A stretch of DNA of 64,000 nt from NCBI RefSeq assembly GCF_029227915.1, contig NC_079883.1, positions 16,494,001-16,558,000 on the forward strand. Reading direction: 5' to 3'. Both the position numbers and the translations under genes were made by a program. Position 1 is the stretch's first letter. Every line of letters starts with the position of its first letter. The DNA is from Hydractinia symbiolongicarpus. Taxonomy: Eukaryota; Cnidaria; Hydrozoa; Anthoathecata; Hydractiniidae. The notes beneath the pieces were generated by a model, which had not been told where the DNA came from, searched no databases, and was given only the letters and a program-made list of their open reading frames with translations. This document shows positions 48,745-60,267 of the stretch, in pieces.

Positions 48745-50005
48745 ATGGTCATTTGCAGCCTAACAAAGGCCTTTCACGTATATCACGTGGTTGCACGTGC
48801 CTGCACAAGTTACGAGCGGACTAATCCCTCCAATGTCATTGGACTATGACGTCCCAAGTGGTTTTCCATTGCGCCATGGCGTTATAACACCGTCAACTAC
48901 GCCTACAGGCCTCAAAAGACTGTAATATGGCCTCTTGCAGCATAATAAAGGCCTTTCACGTATATCACGTGCTTGCACGTGCCTGCGCAGGTTACCGTTG
49001 GTCTAATTTTTCCACTCTTAATGGACTACGACGTCCCAAGTGGTTTTCCATTGCGCCATGGCGTTATAACACCGTCAACTCCAAAGGCTGTAATATGGCC
49101 TCTTGCAGCATAAGAAAGGCCTTACACGTATATCATGTGTTTCCACGTGCCTATGCAGGTTACCATTGGTCTAATTATTCCACTCTCAATGGACTACGAC
49201 GTCCCAAATTGTTTTCCATTGCGCCATGACTTTATAACACCGTCAACTACGTGTACAGGCGTCTAAAGGCTGTACTATGGCATTTTGCAGCCTAATAAAG
49301 GTCGTACACACAAATCGCGTTGTTCCACGTGCCTGCACTAGTTACGATCGGACTAATCCCTCCACTCTCAATGGACTACGACATTCAAAGTTGTTTTCCA
49401 TTGCGCCATGACTTTATAACACCGTCAACTACAGGTACAGGCCTCTAAAGGCTGTAACATGGCCTCTTGCAGCCTAATAAAGGTCGTACACATAAATCGC
49501 GTTGTTCCACGTGCCTGGGCGAGTTACGATCAATCTAATCCCTCCACTCTCATTAGACTATGACGTCCCAAGTGGTTTTTCCATTGCGCCATTGCGTTAT
49601 AACACCGTCAACTACAGATACAGGCCTCAAAAGGCTGTAATATGGCCTCTTGCAGCCTAATAAAGGCCTTACACGTATATCACGTAGTCGTACGTGCCTG
49701 CGCAAGTTACCATTGGTCTAATCCTTCTACTCTCAATAGACTAGGACGTCCCAAGTTATTTTCCATTGCGTCACAGCTTTATAACACCGTCAACTACGTG
49801 CACAGGCCTTTAAAGGCTGTAATATGGTCATTTGCAGCCTAACAAAGGCCTTTCACGTATATCACGTGGTTGCACGTGCCTGCGCAAGTTACGAGCGGAC
49901 TAATCCCTCCAATGTCATTGGACTATGACGTCCCAAGTGGTTTTCCATTGCGCCATGGCGTTATAACACCGTCAACTACGCGTACAGGCCTCAAAAGGCT
50001 GTAAT
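48745..50005 (+). repeat. B-C-F-D-E-A-B segment with a 14-bp deletion
   Basis: Starts are 48745, 48927, 49095, 49277, 49459, 49642 and 49824. At 49079 CGTCAACT joins CCAAAGG, losing ACGGGTGCAGGCCT. An E-to-B step at 48745 skips A. Confidence 0.75.
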
Positions 50006-51097
50006 ATGGCCTCTTGCAGCCTAATAAAGGCCTTTCACGTATATCACGTGCTTGCACGTGCCTGCGCAGGTTACCGTTGGTCTAATTATTCCACTCTCAA
50101 TGAACGACGACGTCCCAAGTTGTTTTCCATTGCGCCATGACTTTATAACACCGTCAACTACGTGTACAGGCGTCTAAAGGCTGTATTATGGCATTTTGCA
50201 GCCTAATAAAGGTCGTACACGCAAATCGCGTTGTTCCACGTGCCTGCACTAGTTACGATCGGACTAATCCCTCCACTCTTAATGGACTACGACGTCCAAA
50301 GTTGTTTTCCATTGCGCCATGACTTTATAACCCTGTCAACCACAGGTACAGGCCTGTAAAGGCTGTAACATGGCCTCTTGCAGCCTAATAAAGGTCGTAC
50401 ACATAAATCGCGTTGTTCCACGTGCCTGGGCGAGTTACGATCAATCTAATCCCTCCACTCTCATTAGACTATGACGTCCCAAGTGGTTTTTCATTGCGCC
50501 ATGGCGTTATAACACCGTCAACCACGGGTACAGGCCTCAAAAGTCTGTAATATGGCCTCTTGCAGCCTAATAAAGGCCTTTCACGTATATCACGTGCTTG
50601 CACGTGCCTGGGCAGGTTACCGTTGGTCTAATTATTCCACTCTCAATGAACTACGACGTCCCAAGTTGTTTTCCATTGCGCCATGACTTTATAACACCGT
50701 CAACTACGTGTACAGGCGTCTAAAGGCTGTATTATGGCATTTTGCAGCCTAATAAAGGTCGTACACGCAAATCGCGTTGTTCCACGTGCCTGCACTAGTT
50801 ACGATCGGACTAATCCCTCCACTCTTAATGGACTACGACGTCCAAAGTTGTTTTCCTTTGCGCCATGACTTTATAACCCTGTCAACTACAGGTACAGGCC
50901 TGTAAAGGCTGTAACATGGCCTCTTGCAGCCTAATAAAGGTCGTACACATAAATCGCGTTGTTCCACGTGCCTGGGCGAGTTACGATCAATCTAATCCCT
51001 CCACTCTCATTAGACTATGACGTCCCAAGTGGTTTTTCATTGCGCCATGGCGTTATAACACCGTCAACCACGGGTACAGGCCTCAAAAGTCTGTAAT
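50006..51097 (+). repeat. C-D-E trimer duplication, 2 x 546 bp
   Basis: The copies are 50006-50551 and 50552-51097. Both carry CTCAATGAAC, TATAACCCTGTCAAC and CAACCACGGG. Copy 2 has CCTGGGCAGG and TTTCCTTTGCGCC as private changes. A related C-D pair is at 45696. Confidence 0.83.
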
Positions 51098-52189
51098 AGG
51101 GCCTCTTGCAGCCTAATAAAGGCCTTACACGTATATCACGTGGTCGTACGTGCCTGCGCAAGTTACCATTGGTCTAATCCTTCTACTCTCAATGGACTAG
51201 GACGTCCCAAGTTGTTTTCCATTGCGTCACGGCTTTATAACACCGTCAACTACGTGCACAGGCCTTTAAAGGCTGTAATATGGTCAGTTGCAGCCTAACA
51301 AAGGCCTTTCACGTATATCACGTGGTTGCACGTGCCTGCGCAAGTTACGAGCGGACTAATCCCTCCAATGTCATTGGACTATGACGTCCCAAGTGGTTTT
51401 CCATTGCGCCATGACTTTATAACACCGTCAACTACAGGTACAGGCCTGTAAAGGCTGTAAAATGGCCTCTTGCAGCCTAATCAAGGTCGTACACATAAAT
51501 CGCGTTGTTCCACGTGCCTGGGCGAGTTACGATCAATCTAATCCCTCCACTCTCATTAGACTATGACGTCCCAAGTGGTTTTTCCATTGCGCCATGGCGT
51601 TATAACACCGTCAACTACGGGTACAGGCCTCAAAAGGCTGTAATATGGCCTCTTGCAGCCTAATAAAGGCCTTACACGTATATCACGTGCTTGCACGTGC
51701 CTGCGCAGGTTACCGTTGGTCTAATTATTCCACTCTCAATGGACTACGACGTCCCAAGTTGTTTTCCATTGCGCCATGACTTTATAACACCGTCAACTAC
51801 GTGTACAGGCGTCTAAAGGCTGTATTATGGCATTTTGCAGCCTAATAAAGGTCGTACACACAAATCGCGTTGTTCCACGTGCCTGCACTAGTTACGATCA
51901 ATCTAATCCCTCCACTCTCATTAGACTATGACGTCCCAAGTGGTTTTCCATTAAACCATGGCGTTATAACACCGTCACCTACAGGTGCAGGCCTCCAAAG
52001 GCTGTAATATGGCCTCTTGCAGCCTAATAAAGGCCTTACACGTATATCACGTGGCGCACGTGCATGCGCAGGTTACCGTTGGTCTAATTATTTCACTCTC
52101 AATGGACTACGACGTCCCAAGTTGTTTTCCATTGCGCCATGACTTTATAACACCGTGAACTATGGGTACAGGCCTTTAAAGGCTGTAAC
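51098..52189 (+). repeat. Right end of the middle domain
   Basis: Order is A (51098, head AATAGGGCC), B (51280), E (51462), an A/C hybrid (51645), a D/E hybrid (51827) and an A/C-like unit (52009). The D/E hybrid ends in CCATTAAACCATGG and CGTCACCTAC, a variant typical of the right domain. The domain therefore grades into the next over about 400 bp. Confidence 0.7.
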
Positions 52190-52551
52190 ATGGCCTCTTG
52201 TAGCCTAATAAAGGCCTTCCACGTATATCACGTGGTTCGACGTGCCTACGCAGGTTACCATGGGTCTAATTATTCCACTCTCAATGGACTACAACGTGCC
52301 AAGTCGTTTTTCATTGCGCCATGACTATATAACAACGTCAACTTCGTGAACGGCCTTCTAATGGCGTAATCTGACCTTCTCCAGCCTAATAAGGGCCCAC
52401 ACGTAAATCGCGTTATTCCACGTGCCTTCGCAGCTTCACATCGGTCTAATCCTTCCACTTTTAATAAACTACGACGTCCCAAGTCGTTTTCCATAGTGCC
52501 ATGGCGTTATAACACCGTCAATTACGTGTACAGGCCTCTAAAGGATGTAAT
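52190..52551 (+). repeat. Two strongly diverged monomers at a domain boundary
   Basis: These two 181-bp units carry many changes not seen elsewhere. The first has GGTTCGACGTGCC, ACAACGTGCCAAGTCG, TATATAACAACGTCAACTTC and CGGCCTTCTAATGGCG. The second has CTGACCTTCTCCAGCC, AAGGGCCCACACG, CCTTCGCAGCTTCACATCGG and CCATAGTGCC. Both remain alignable along their length. They look like older units that escaped homogenisation between two active domains. Confidence 0.85.
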
Positions 52552-53278
52552 ATGGCCTCTTGCAGCCTAATAAAGGCCTTACACGTATATCACGTGGCGC
52601 ACGCCCCTGCGCAAGTTACCATTGGTCTAATCCTTCCACTCTCTTTGGACTATGACGTCCCAAGTGGTTTTTCATTGCGCCATGGCGTTATAACACCGTC
52701 AACCACGGGTACAGGCCTCAAAAGTCTGTAATATGGCCTCTTGCAGCCTAATAAAGGCCTTACACGTATATCACGTGGTCGTACGTGCCTGCGCAAGTTA
52801 CCATTGGTCTAATCCTTCTACTCTCAATGAACTACGACGTCCAAAGTTGTTTTCCATTGCGCCATGACTTTATAACCCTGTCAACTACAGGTACAGGCCT
52901 GTAAAGGCTGTAACATGGCCTCTTGCAGCCTAATAAAGGTCGTACACATAAATCGCGTTGTTCCACGTGCCTGGGCGAGTTACGATCAATCTAATCCCTC
53001 CACTCTCATTAGACTATGACGTCCCAAGTGGTTTTTCATTGCGCCATGGCGTTATAACACCGTTAACCACGGGTACAGGCATCAAAAGTCTGTAATATGG
53101 CCTCTTGCAGCCTAATAAAGGCCTTACACGTATATCACGTGGTCGTACGTGCCTGCGCAAGTTACCATTGGTCTAATCCTTCTACTCTCAATGGACTAGG
53201 ACGTCCCAAGTTGTTTTCCATTGCGTCACGGCTTTATAACACCGTCAACTACGTGCACAGGTCTTTAAAGGCTGTAAT
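52552..53278 (+). repeat. Four monomers after the boundary
   Basis: These are an A/E hybrid (GTGGCGCACGCCCC, CTCTCTTTGGAC), an A/D hybrid, E, and A at 53097. They still resemble middle-domain units, so the shift in composition after the diverged pair is not abrupt. Confidence 0.65.
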
Positions 53279-53461
53279 ATGGCCTCTTGCAGCATAATAA
53301 AGGCCTTTCACGTATATCACATGGTTGCACGTGCCTGCGCAGATTACCGCTGGTCTAATTACTCCACTCTCAATGGACTACGACGTCCCATGTTGTTTTC
53401 CATTGCGCCATGACTTTATAACACCGTCAACTACGTGTACAGGCCTCTAAAAGGCTGTACT
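53279..53461 (+). repeat. Monomer type J (exemplar)
   Basis: CAGCATAATAAAGG head, ATATCACATGGTTGCACGTG, CAGATTACCGCTGGTCTAAT, TACTCCACTC and GACGTCCCATGTTG. It is 183 bp through an extra A in the tail. Copies occur at 54370 and 56888, and C-like relatives with CCGCTGGTC at 55806, 58710 and 60538. Confidence 0.72.
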
Positions 53462-54369
53462 ATGGCATTTTGCAGCTTAATAAAGGTCGTACACACAAAT
53501 CGCGTTGTTCCACGTGCCTGGGCGAGTTACGATCGGTCTAATCCTTCCACTCTCATTGGACTATGACGTCCCAAGTGGTTTTCCATTGCGCCATGGCGTT
53601 ATAACACCGTCACCTACGGGTGCAGGCCTCCAAAGGCTGTAATATGGCCTCTTGCAGCCTAATAAAGGCCTTACACGTATATCACGTGGCGCACGTGCCT
53701 GCGCAAGTTACCATTGGTCTAATCCTTCCACTCTCAATTGACTAGGACGTCCCAAGTTGCTTTCCATTGCGTCACAGCTTTATAACACCGTCAACTACGT
53801 GCACAGGCCTTTAAAGGCTGTAATATGACCTTTTGCGGCCTAATAAAGGTGGTACACACAAATCGCGTTGTTCCACGTGCCTGGGCGAGTTACGATCGGT
53901 CTAATCCTTCCACTCTCATTGGACTATGACGTCCCAAGTGGTTTTCCATTAAACCATGGTGTTATAACACCGTCACCTACGGGTGCAGGCCTCCAAAGGC
54001 TGTAATATGGCCTCTTGCAGCCTAATAAAGGCCTTACACGTATATCACGTGGCGCACGTGCCTGCGCAAGTTACCATTGGTCTAATCCTTCCACTCTCAA
54101 TTGACTAGGACGTCCCAAGTTGCTTTCCATTGCGTCACAGCTTTATAACACCGTCAACTACGTGTACAGGCCTTTAAAGGCTGTAATATGGCCTTTTGCG
54201 GCCTAATAAAGGTCGTACACACAAATCGCGTTGTTCCACGTGCCTGCACAGGTTACCATTGGTCTAATCCTTCCACTCTCAATGGACTACGACGTCCCAA
54301 GTTGTTTTCCATTGCGCCAAGACTTTATAACACCGTCAACTACGTGCACAGGCCTTTAAAGGCTGTAAT
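53279..54369 (+). repeat. Hexamer HOR, copy 1 (1091 bp)
   Basis: Six monomers starting with J at 53279. Two are 181 bp (CGTGGCGCACG) and one is 183 bp (CTAAAAGGCTG), which accounts for 1091 rather than 1092. It includes the CCATTAAACCATGGTG unit near 53948. Copy 2 follows directly. Confidence 0.86.
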
Positions 54370-55441
54370 ATGGCCTCTTGCAGCATAATAAAGGCCTTTC
54401 ACGTATATCACATGGTTGCACGTGCCTGCGCAGATTACCGCTGGTCTAATTACTCCACTCTCAATGGACTACGACGTCCCATGTTGTTTTCCTTTGCGCC
54501 ATGACTTTATAACACCGTCAACTACGTGTACAGGCCTCTAAAAGGCTGTACTATGGCATTTTGCAGCTTAATAAAGGTCGTACACACAAATCGCGTTGTT
54601 CCACGTGCCTGGGCGAGTTACGATCGGTCTAATCCTTCCACTCTCATTGGACTATGACGTCCCAAGTGGTTTTCCATTGCGCCATGGCGTTATAACACCG
54701 TCACCTACGGGTGCAGGCCTCCAAAGGCTGTAATATGGCCTCTTGCAGCCTAATAAAGGCCTTACACGTATATCACGTGGCGCACGTGCCTGCGCAAGTT
54801 ACCATTGGTCTAATCCTTCCACTCTCAATTGACTAGGACGTCCCAAGTTGCTTTCCATTGCGTCACAGCTTTATAACACCGTCAACTACGTGCACAGGCC
54901 TTTAAAGTCTGTAATATGACCTTTTGCGGCCTAATAAAGGTGGTACACACAAATCGCGTTGTTACGATCGGTCTAATCCTTCCACTCTCATTGGACTATG
55001 ACGTCCCAAGTGGTTTTCCATTAAACCATGGTGTTATAACACCGTCACCTACGGGTGCAGGCCTCCAAAGGCTGTAATATGGCCTCTTGCAGCCTAATAA
55101 AGGCCTTACACGTATATCACGTGGCGCACGTGCCTGCGCAAGTTACCATTGGTCTAATCCTTCCACTCTCAATTGACTAGGACGTCCCAAGTTGCTTTCC
55201 ATTGCGTCACAGCTTTATAACACCGTCAACTACGTGTACAGGCCTTTAAAGGCTGTAATATGGCCTTTTGCGGCCTAATAAAGGTCGTACACACAAATCG
55301 CGTTGTTCCACGTGCCTGCACAGGTTACCATTGGTCTAATCCTTCCACTCTCAATGGACTACGACGTCCCAAGTTGTTTTCCATTGCGCCAAGACTTTAT
55401 AACACCGTCAACTACGTGCACAGGCCTTTAAAGGCTGTAAT
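54370..55441 (+). repeat. Hexamer HOR, copy 2 (1072 bp, 19-bp deletion)
   Basis: It repeats 53279-54369. The length difference is exactly the 19-bp deletion near 54963. Small differences include TTTCCTTTGCGCC near 54490 and AAAGTCTGTAATATGACC near 54906. The end leads into a B monomer instead of J. Confidence 0.86.
54957..54969 (+). other. 19-bp microhomology deletion
   Basis: CGCGTTGTT continues directly as ACGATCGG. The 19 bases CCACGTGCCTGGGCGAGTT present in copy 1 are missing. GTT lies at both edges, consistent with end joining or slippage. The lost segment includes the CACGTG present in almost every other monomer. Confidence 0.85.
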
Positions 55442-58439
55442 ATGGTCATTTGCAGCCTAACAAAGGCCTTTCACGTATATCACGTGGTTGCACGTGCCTG
55501 CGCAAGTTACGAGCGGACTAATCCCTCCAATGTCATTGGACTATGACGTCCCAAGTGGTTTTCCATTGCGCCATGGCGTTATAACACCGTCAACTACGCG
55601 TACAGGCCTCAAAAGGCTGTAATATGGCCTCTTGCAGCATAATAAAGGCCTTTCACGTATATCACGTGCTTGCACGTGCTTGCGCAGGTTACCGTTGGTC
55701 TAATTATTCCACTCTCAATGGACTACGACGTCCCAAGTGGTTTTCCATTGCGCCATGGCGTTATAACACCGTCAACTACGGGTGCAGGCCTCCAAAGGCT
55801 GTAATATGGCCTCTTGCAGCCTAATAAAGGCCTTACACGTATATCACGTGCTTGCACGTGCCTGCGCAGGTTACCGCTGGTCTAATTACTCCACTCTCAA
55901 TGGACTACGACGTCCCATGTTGTTTTCCATTGCGCTATGACTTTATAACACCGTCAACTACGTGTACAGGCCTCTAAAAGGCTGTACTATGGCATTTTGC
56001 AGCTTAATAAAGGTCGTGCACACAAATCGCGTTGTTCCACGTGCCTGGGCGGGTTACGATCGGTCTAATCCTTCCACTCTCATTGGACTATGACGTCCCA
56101 ATTGGCTTTCCATTGCGCGATGGCGTTATAACACCGTCAACTACGGGTGCAGGCCTCCAAAGGCTGTAATATGGCCTCTTGCAGCCTAATAAAGGCCTAA
56201 CACGTATATCACGTGGTCGCACGTGCCTGCGCAAGTTACCATTGGTCTAATCCTTCTACTCTCAATGGACTAGGACGTCCCAAGTTGTTTTCCATTGCGT
56301 CACGGCTTTATAACACCGTCAACTACGTGTACAGGCCTCTAAAAGGCTATACTATGGCATTTTGCAGCTTAATAAAGGTCGTGCACACAAATCGCGGTGT
56401 TCCACGTGCCTGGGGGAGTTACGATCAATCTAATCCCTCCACTCTCATTGGACTATGACGTCCCAAGTGGTTTTTCATTGCGCCATGGCGTTATAACACC
56501 GTCAACTACGGGTAAAGGCTGTAATATGGCCTCTTGCAGCCTAATAAAGGCCTTACACGTATATCACGTGGTCGTACGTGCCTGCGCAAGTTACCATTGG
56601 TCTAATCCTTCTACTCTCAATGGACTAGGACGTCCCAAGTTGGTTTCCATTGCGTCACGGCTTTATAACACCGTCAACTACGTGCACAGGCCTTTAAAGG
56701 CTGTAATATGGTCATTTGCAGCCAAACAAAGGCCTTTCACGTATATCACGTGGTTGCACGTGCCTGCGCAAGTTACGAGCGGACTAATCCCTCCAATGTC
56801 ATTGGACTATGACGTCCCAAGTGGTTTGCCATTGCGCCATGGCGTTATAACACCGTCAACTACGCGTAAAGGCTTTAAAAAGCTGTAATATGGCCTCTTG
56901 CAGCATAATAAAGGCCTTTCACGTATATCACATGGTTGCACGTGCCTGCGCAGATTACCGCTGGTCTAATTACTCCACTCTCAATGGACTACGACGTCCC
57001 ATGTTGTTTTCCATTGCGCCATGACTTTATAACACCGTCAACTACGTGTACGGGCCTCTAAAAGGCTGTACTATGGCATTTTGCAGCTTAATAAAGGTCG
57101 TACACACAAATCGCGTTGTTCCACGTGCCTACAAAGGTTACCATTGGTCTAATTATTCCACTCTCAATGGATTACGACGTCCCAAGTTGTTTTCCATTGC
57201 GCTATGACCTTATAACACCGTCAACTACGTGCACAGGCCTTTAAAGGCTGTAATATGGTCATTTGCAGCCTAACAAAGGCCTTTCACGTATATCACGTGG
57301 TTGCACGTGCCTGCGCAAGTTACGAGCGGACTAATCCCTCCAATGTCATTGGACTATGACGTCCCAAGTGGTTTTCCATTGCGCCATGGCGTTATAACAC
57401 CGTCAACTACGCGTACAGGCCTCAAAAGGCTGTAATATGGCCTCTTGCAGCATAATAAAGGCCTTTCACGTATATCACGTGCTTGCACGTGCTTGCGCAG
57501 GTTACCGTTGGTCTAATTATTCCACTCTCATTGGACTATGACGTCCCAAGTGGTTTTCCATTAAACCATGGCGTTATAACACCGTCACCTACGGGTGCAG
57601 GCCTCCAAAGGCTGTAATATGGCCTCTTGCAGCCTAATAAAGGCCTTACACGTATATCACGTGGCGCACGTGCCTGCGCAAGTTACCATTGGTCTAATCC
57701 TTCCACTCTCAATTGACTAGGACGTCCCAAGTTGCTTTCCATTGCGTCACAGCTTTATAACACCGTCAACTACGTGTACAGGCCTTTAAAGGCTGTAATA
57801 TGGCCTTTTGCGGCCTAATAAAGGTCGTACACACAAATCGCGTTGTTCCACGTGCCTACAAAGGTTACCATTGGTCTAATTATTCCACTCTCAATGGATT
57901 ACGACGTCCCAAGTTGTTTTCCATTGCGCTATGACCTTATAACACCGTCAACTACGTGTACAGGCCTCTAAAGGCTGTACTATGGCATTTTGCAGCCTAA
58001 TAATGGTCGTACACACAAATCGCGTTGTTCCACGTGCCTGCACAGGTTACCATTGGTCTAATCCTTCCACTCTCAATGGACTACGACGTCCCAAGTTGTT
58101 TTCCATTGCGCCAAGACTTTATAACACCGTGAACTATGGGTACAGGCCTTTAAAGGCTGTAATATGGCCTCTTGCAGCATAATAAAGGCCTTACACACAA
58201 ATCGCGTTGTTCTACATGCCTGGGCGAGTTACGATCGGTCTAATCCCTCCACTCTCATTAGACTATGACGTCCCAAGTGGTTTTTCATTGCGCCATGGCG
58301 TTATGACACCGTCAACTACTGGTACAGGCCTCAAAAGGCTGTAATATGGTCATTTGCAGCCTAACAAAGGCCTTTCACGTATATCACGTGGTTGCACGTG
58401 CCTGCGCAAGTTACGAGCGGACTAATCCCTCCAATGTCA
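55442..58439 (+). repeat. Mixed right-domain monomers
   Basis: B at 55442, C at 55624, then alternating C/J, D-like, A, B and A2-like units. A B-C pair recurs at 57253-57616 and parts of the hexamer recur at about 57560-57840 (CCATTAAACCATGG). Near 56515 GGGTA joins AAGGCTG, losing 10 bp. I see no clear HOR of its own. CCTACAAAGGTTACC at 57128 and 57858 marks another local repeat of about 730 bp. Confidence 0.68.
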
Positions 58440-60267
58440 TTGGACTATGACGTCCCAAGTGGTTTTCCATTGCGCCATGGCGTTATAACACCGTCAACTA
58501 CGCGTACAGGCCTCAAAGGGCTGTAATATGGCCTCTTGCAGCATAATAAAGGCCTTTCACGTATATCACGTGCTTGCACGTGCTTGCGCAGGTTACCGTT
58601 GGTCTAATTATTCCACTCTCAATAGACTACGACGTTCCAAGTGGTTTTCCATTGCGCCATGGCGTTATAACACCGTCAACTACGGGTGCAGGCCTCCAAA
58701 GGCTGTAATATGGCCTCTTGCAGCCTAATAAAGGCCTTACACGTATATCACGTGCTTGCACGTGCCTGCGCAGGTTACCGCTGGTCTAATTACTCCACTC
58801 TCAATGGACTACGACGTCCCATGTTGTTTTCCATTGCGCCATGACTTTATAACACCGTCAACTACGTGTACAGGCCTCTAAAAGGCTGTACTATGGCATT
58901 TTGCAGCTTAATAAAGGTCGTGCACACAAATCGCGTTGTTCCACGTGCCTGGGCGAGTTACGATCGGTCTAATCCTTCCACTCTCATTGGACTATGACGT
59001 CCCAATTGGTTTTCCATTGCGCGATGGCGTTATAACACCGTCAACTACGGGTGCAGGCCTCCAAAGGCTGTAATATGGCCTCTTGCAGCCTAATAAAGGC
59101 CTAACACGTATATCACGTGGTCGCACGTGCCTGCGCAAGTTACCATTGGTCTAATCCTTCCACTCTCAATGGACTAGGACGTCCCAAGTTGCTTTCGATT
59201 GCGTCACAGCTCTATAACACCGTCAACTACGTGCACAGGCCTTTAAAGGCTGTAATATGGCCTCTTGCAGCATAATAAAGGCCTTACACACAAATCGCGT
59301 TGTTCTACATGCCTGGGCGAGTTACGATCGGTCTAATCCCTCCACTCTCATTAGACTATGACTAGGACGTCCCAAGTTGCTTTCCATTGCGTCACAGCTT
59401 CATCACACCGTCAACTACGTGCACAGGCTATTAAAGGCTGTAATATGGCCTTTTGCGGCCTACTAAAGGTCGTACACACAAATCGTGTTGTTCCACGTGC
59501 CTGCGCGAGTTGCGATAGGTCTAATCCCTCCACTCTCATTGGACTATGACGTCCCAAGTGGTTTTCCATTGCGCCATGGCGTTATCACACCGTCAACTAC
59601 AGGTACAGGCATGTAAAGTCTGTAATATGGCCTTTTGCAGCATAATAAGCGCTTTTCACGTATATCACGTGCTTGCACGTGCCTGCGCAGGTTACCGCTG
59701 GTTTAATCCTTCCACTCTCAATGGACTAGGACGTCCCAAGTTGCTTTCCATTGCGTCACAGCTTTATAACACCGTCAACTACGTGTACAGGCCTTTAAAG
59801 GCTGTAATATGGCCTCTTGCAGCATAATAAAGGCCTTACACACAAATCGCGTTGTTCTACATGCCTGGGCGAGTTACGATCGGTCTAATCCCTCCACTCT
59901 CATTGGTCTATGACGTCCCAAGTCGTTTTCCATTACGCCATGGCGTTATCACACCGTCAACTACAGGTACAGGCCTGTAAAATCTGTAATATGGCCTCTT
60001 GCAGCATAATAAAGGCCTTTCACGTTTATCACGTGCTTGCACGTGCCTGCGCAGGTTACCGTTGGTCTAATTATTCCACTCTCAATGGACTACGACGTCC
60101 CAAGAAATTTTCCATTGCGCCATATCTTTATAACAGCGTCAACTACGTCTACAGGCCTCTAAAAGGCTGTACTATGGCATTTTGCAGCTTAATAAAGGTC
60201 GTGCACACAAATCGCGTTGTTCCACGTGCCTGGGCGAGTTACGATCGGTCTAATCCTTCCACTCTCA
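58440..60267 (+). repeat. Decamer HOR, copy 1 (1828 bp)
   Basis: It matches 60268-62095 at a shift of 1828 (10 x 182 + 8). The extra 8 bp come from a 6-bp junction insertion at 59363 and two 183-bp monomers. Private marks are CCCAATTGG, GCGCGATGGCG, AATAAGCGCTTTTCACG and CCCAAGAAATTTTCC. Differences include GCTTTCGATTG at 59194 and CAAAGGGCTG at 58514. Confidence 0.86.
59357..59371 (+). other. Recombinant junction with 6 extra bases
   Basis: GACTATGAC is followed by TAGGACGTCCC. The normal GACTATGACGTCCC of E/H monomers and GACTAGGACGTCCC of A2 monomers are joined so that GAC is kept from both. The same junction is found at 61191 and 63929, one per HOR copy, so it arose once and was amplified. 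Confidence 0.82.

Larger units (their letters stand above)
18411..52189 (+). repeat. Middle satellite domain, permuted A-B-C-(F)-D-E HORs
   Basis: The domain is dominated by monomers in the cyclic order A-B-C-D-E. F is sometimes inserted between C and D, and whole members are often skipped, giving local units of three to six monomers. B nearly always follows A. E is usually followed by A. No I-D* marker occurs. Only an 0.8-kb block, present twice, brings in right-domain types (31313 and 37138). Confidence 0.85.

Noticed and set aside
52270-52494. Minus-strand open frame of 74 residues
   Set aside because: It lies over the two diverged monomers, where substitutions remove stop codons of the antisense strand. 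There is no recognisable protein. The minus-strand frames at 24388-24663 and 43526-43744 are likewise satellite antisense.
56397-56888. A 163-residue open frame, the longest in the window
   Set aside because: It exists because a 10-bp deletion near 56515 joins the frames of adjacent monomers. The residues are ordinary monomer translations end to end. The 122-residue frames at 31414, 37239, 59910 and 61738 arise likewise from 183-bp monomers.
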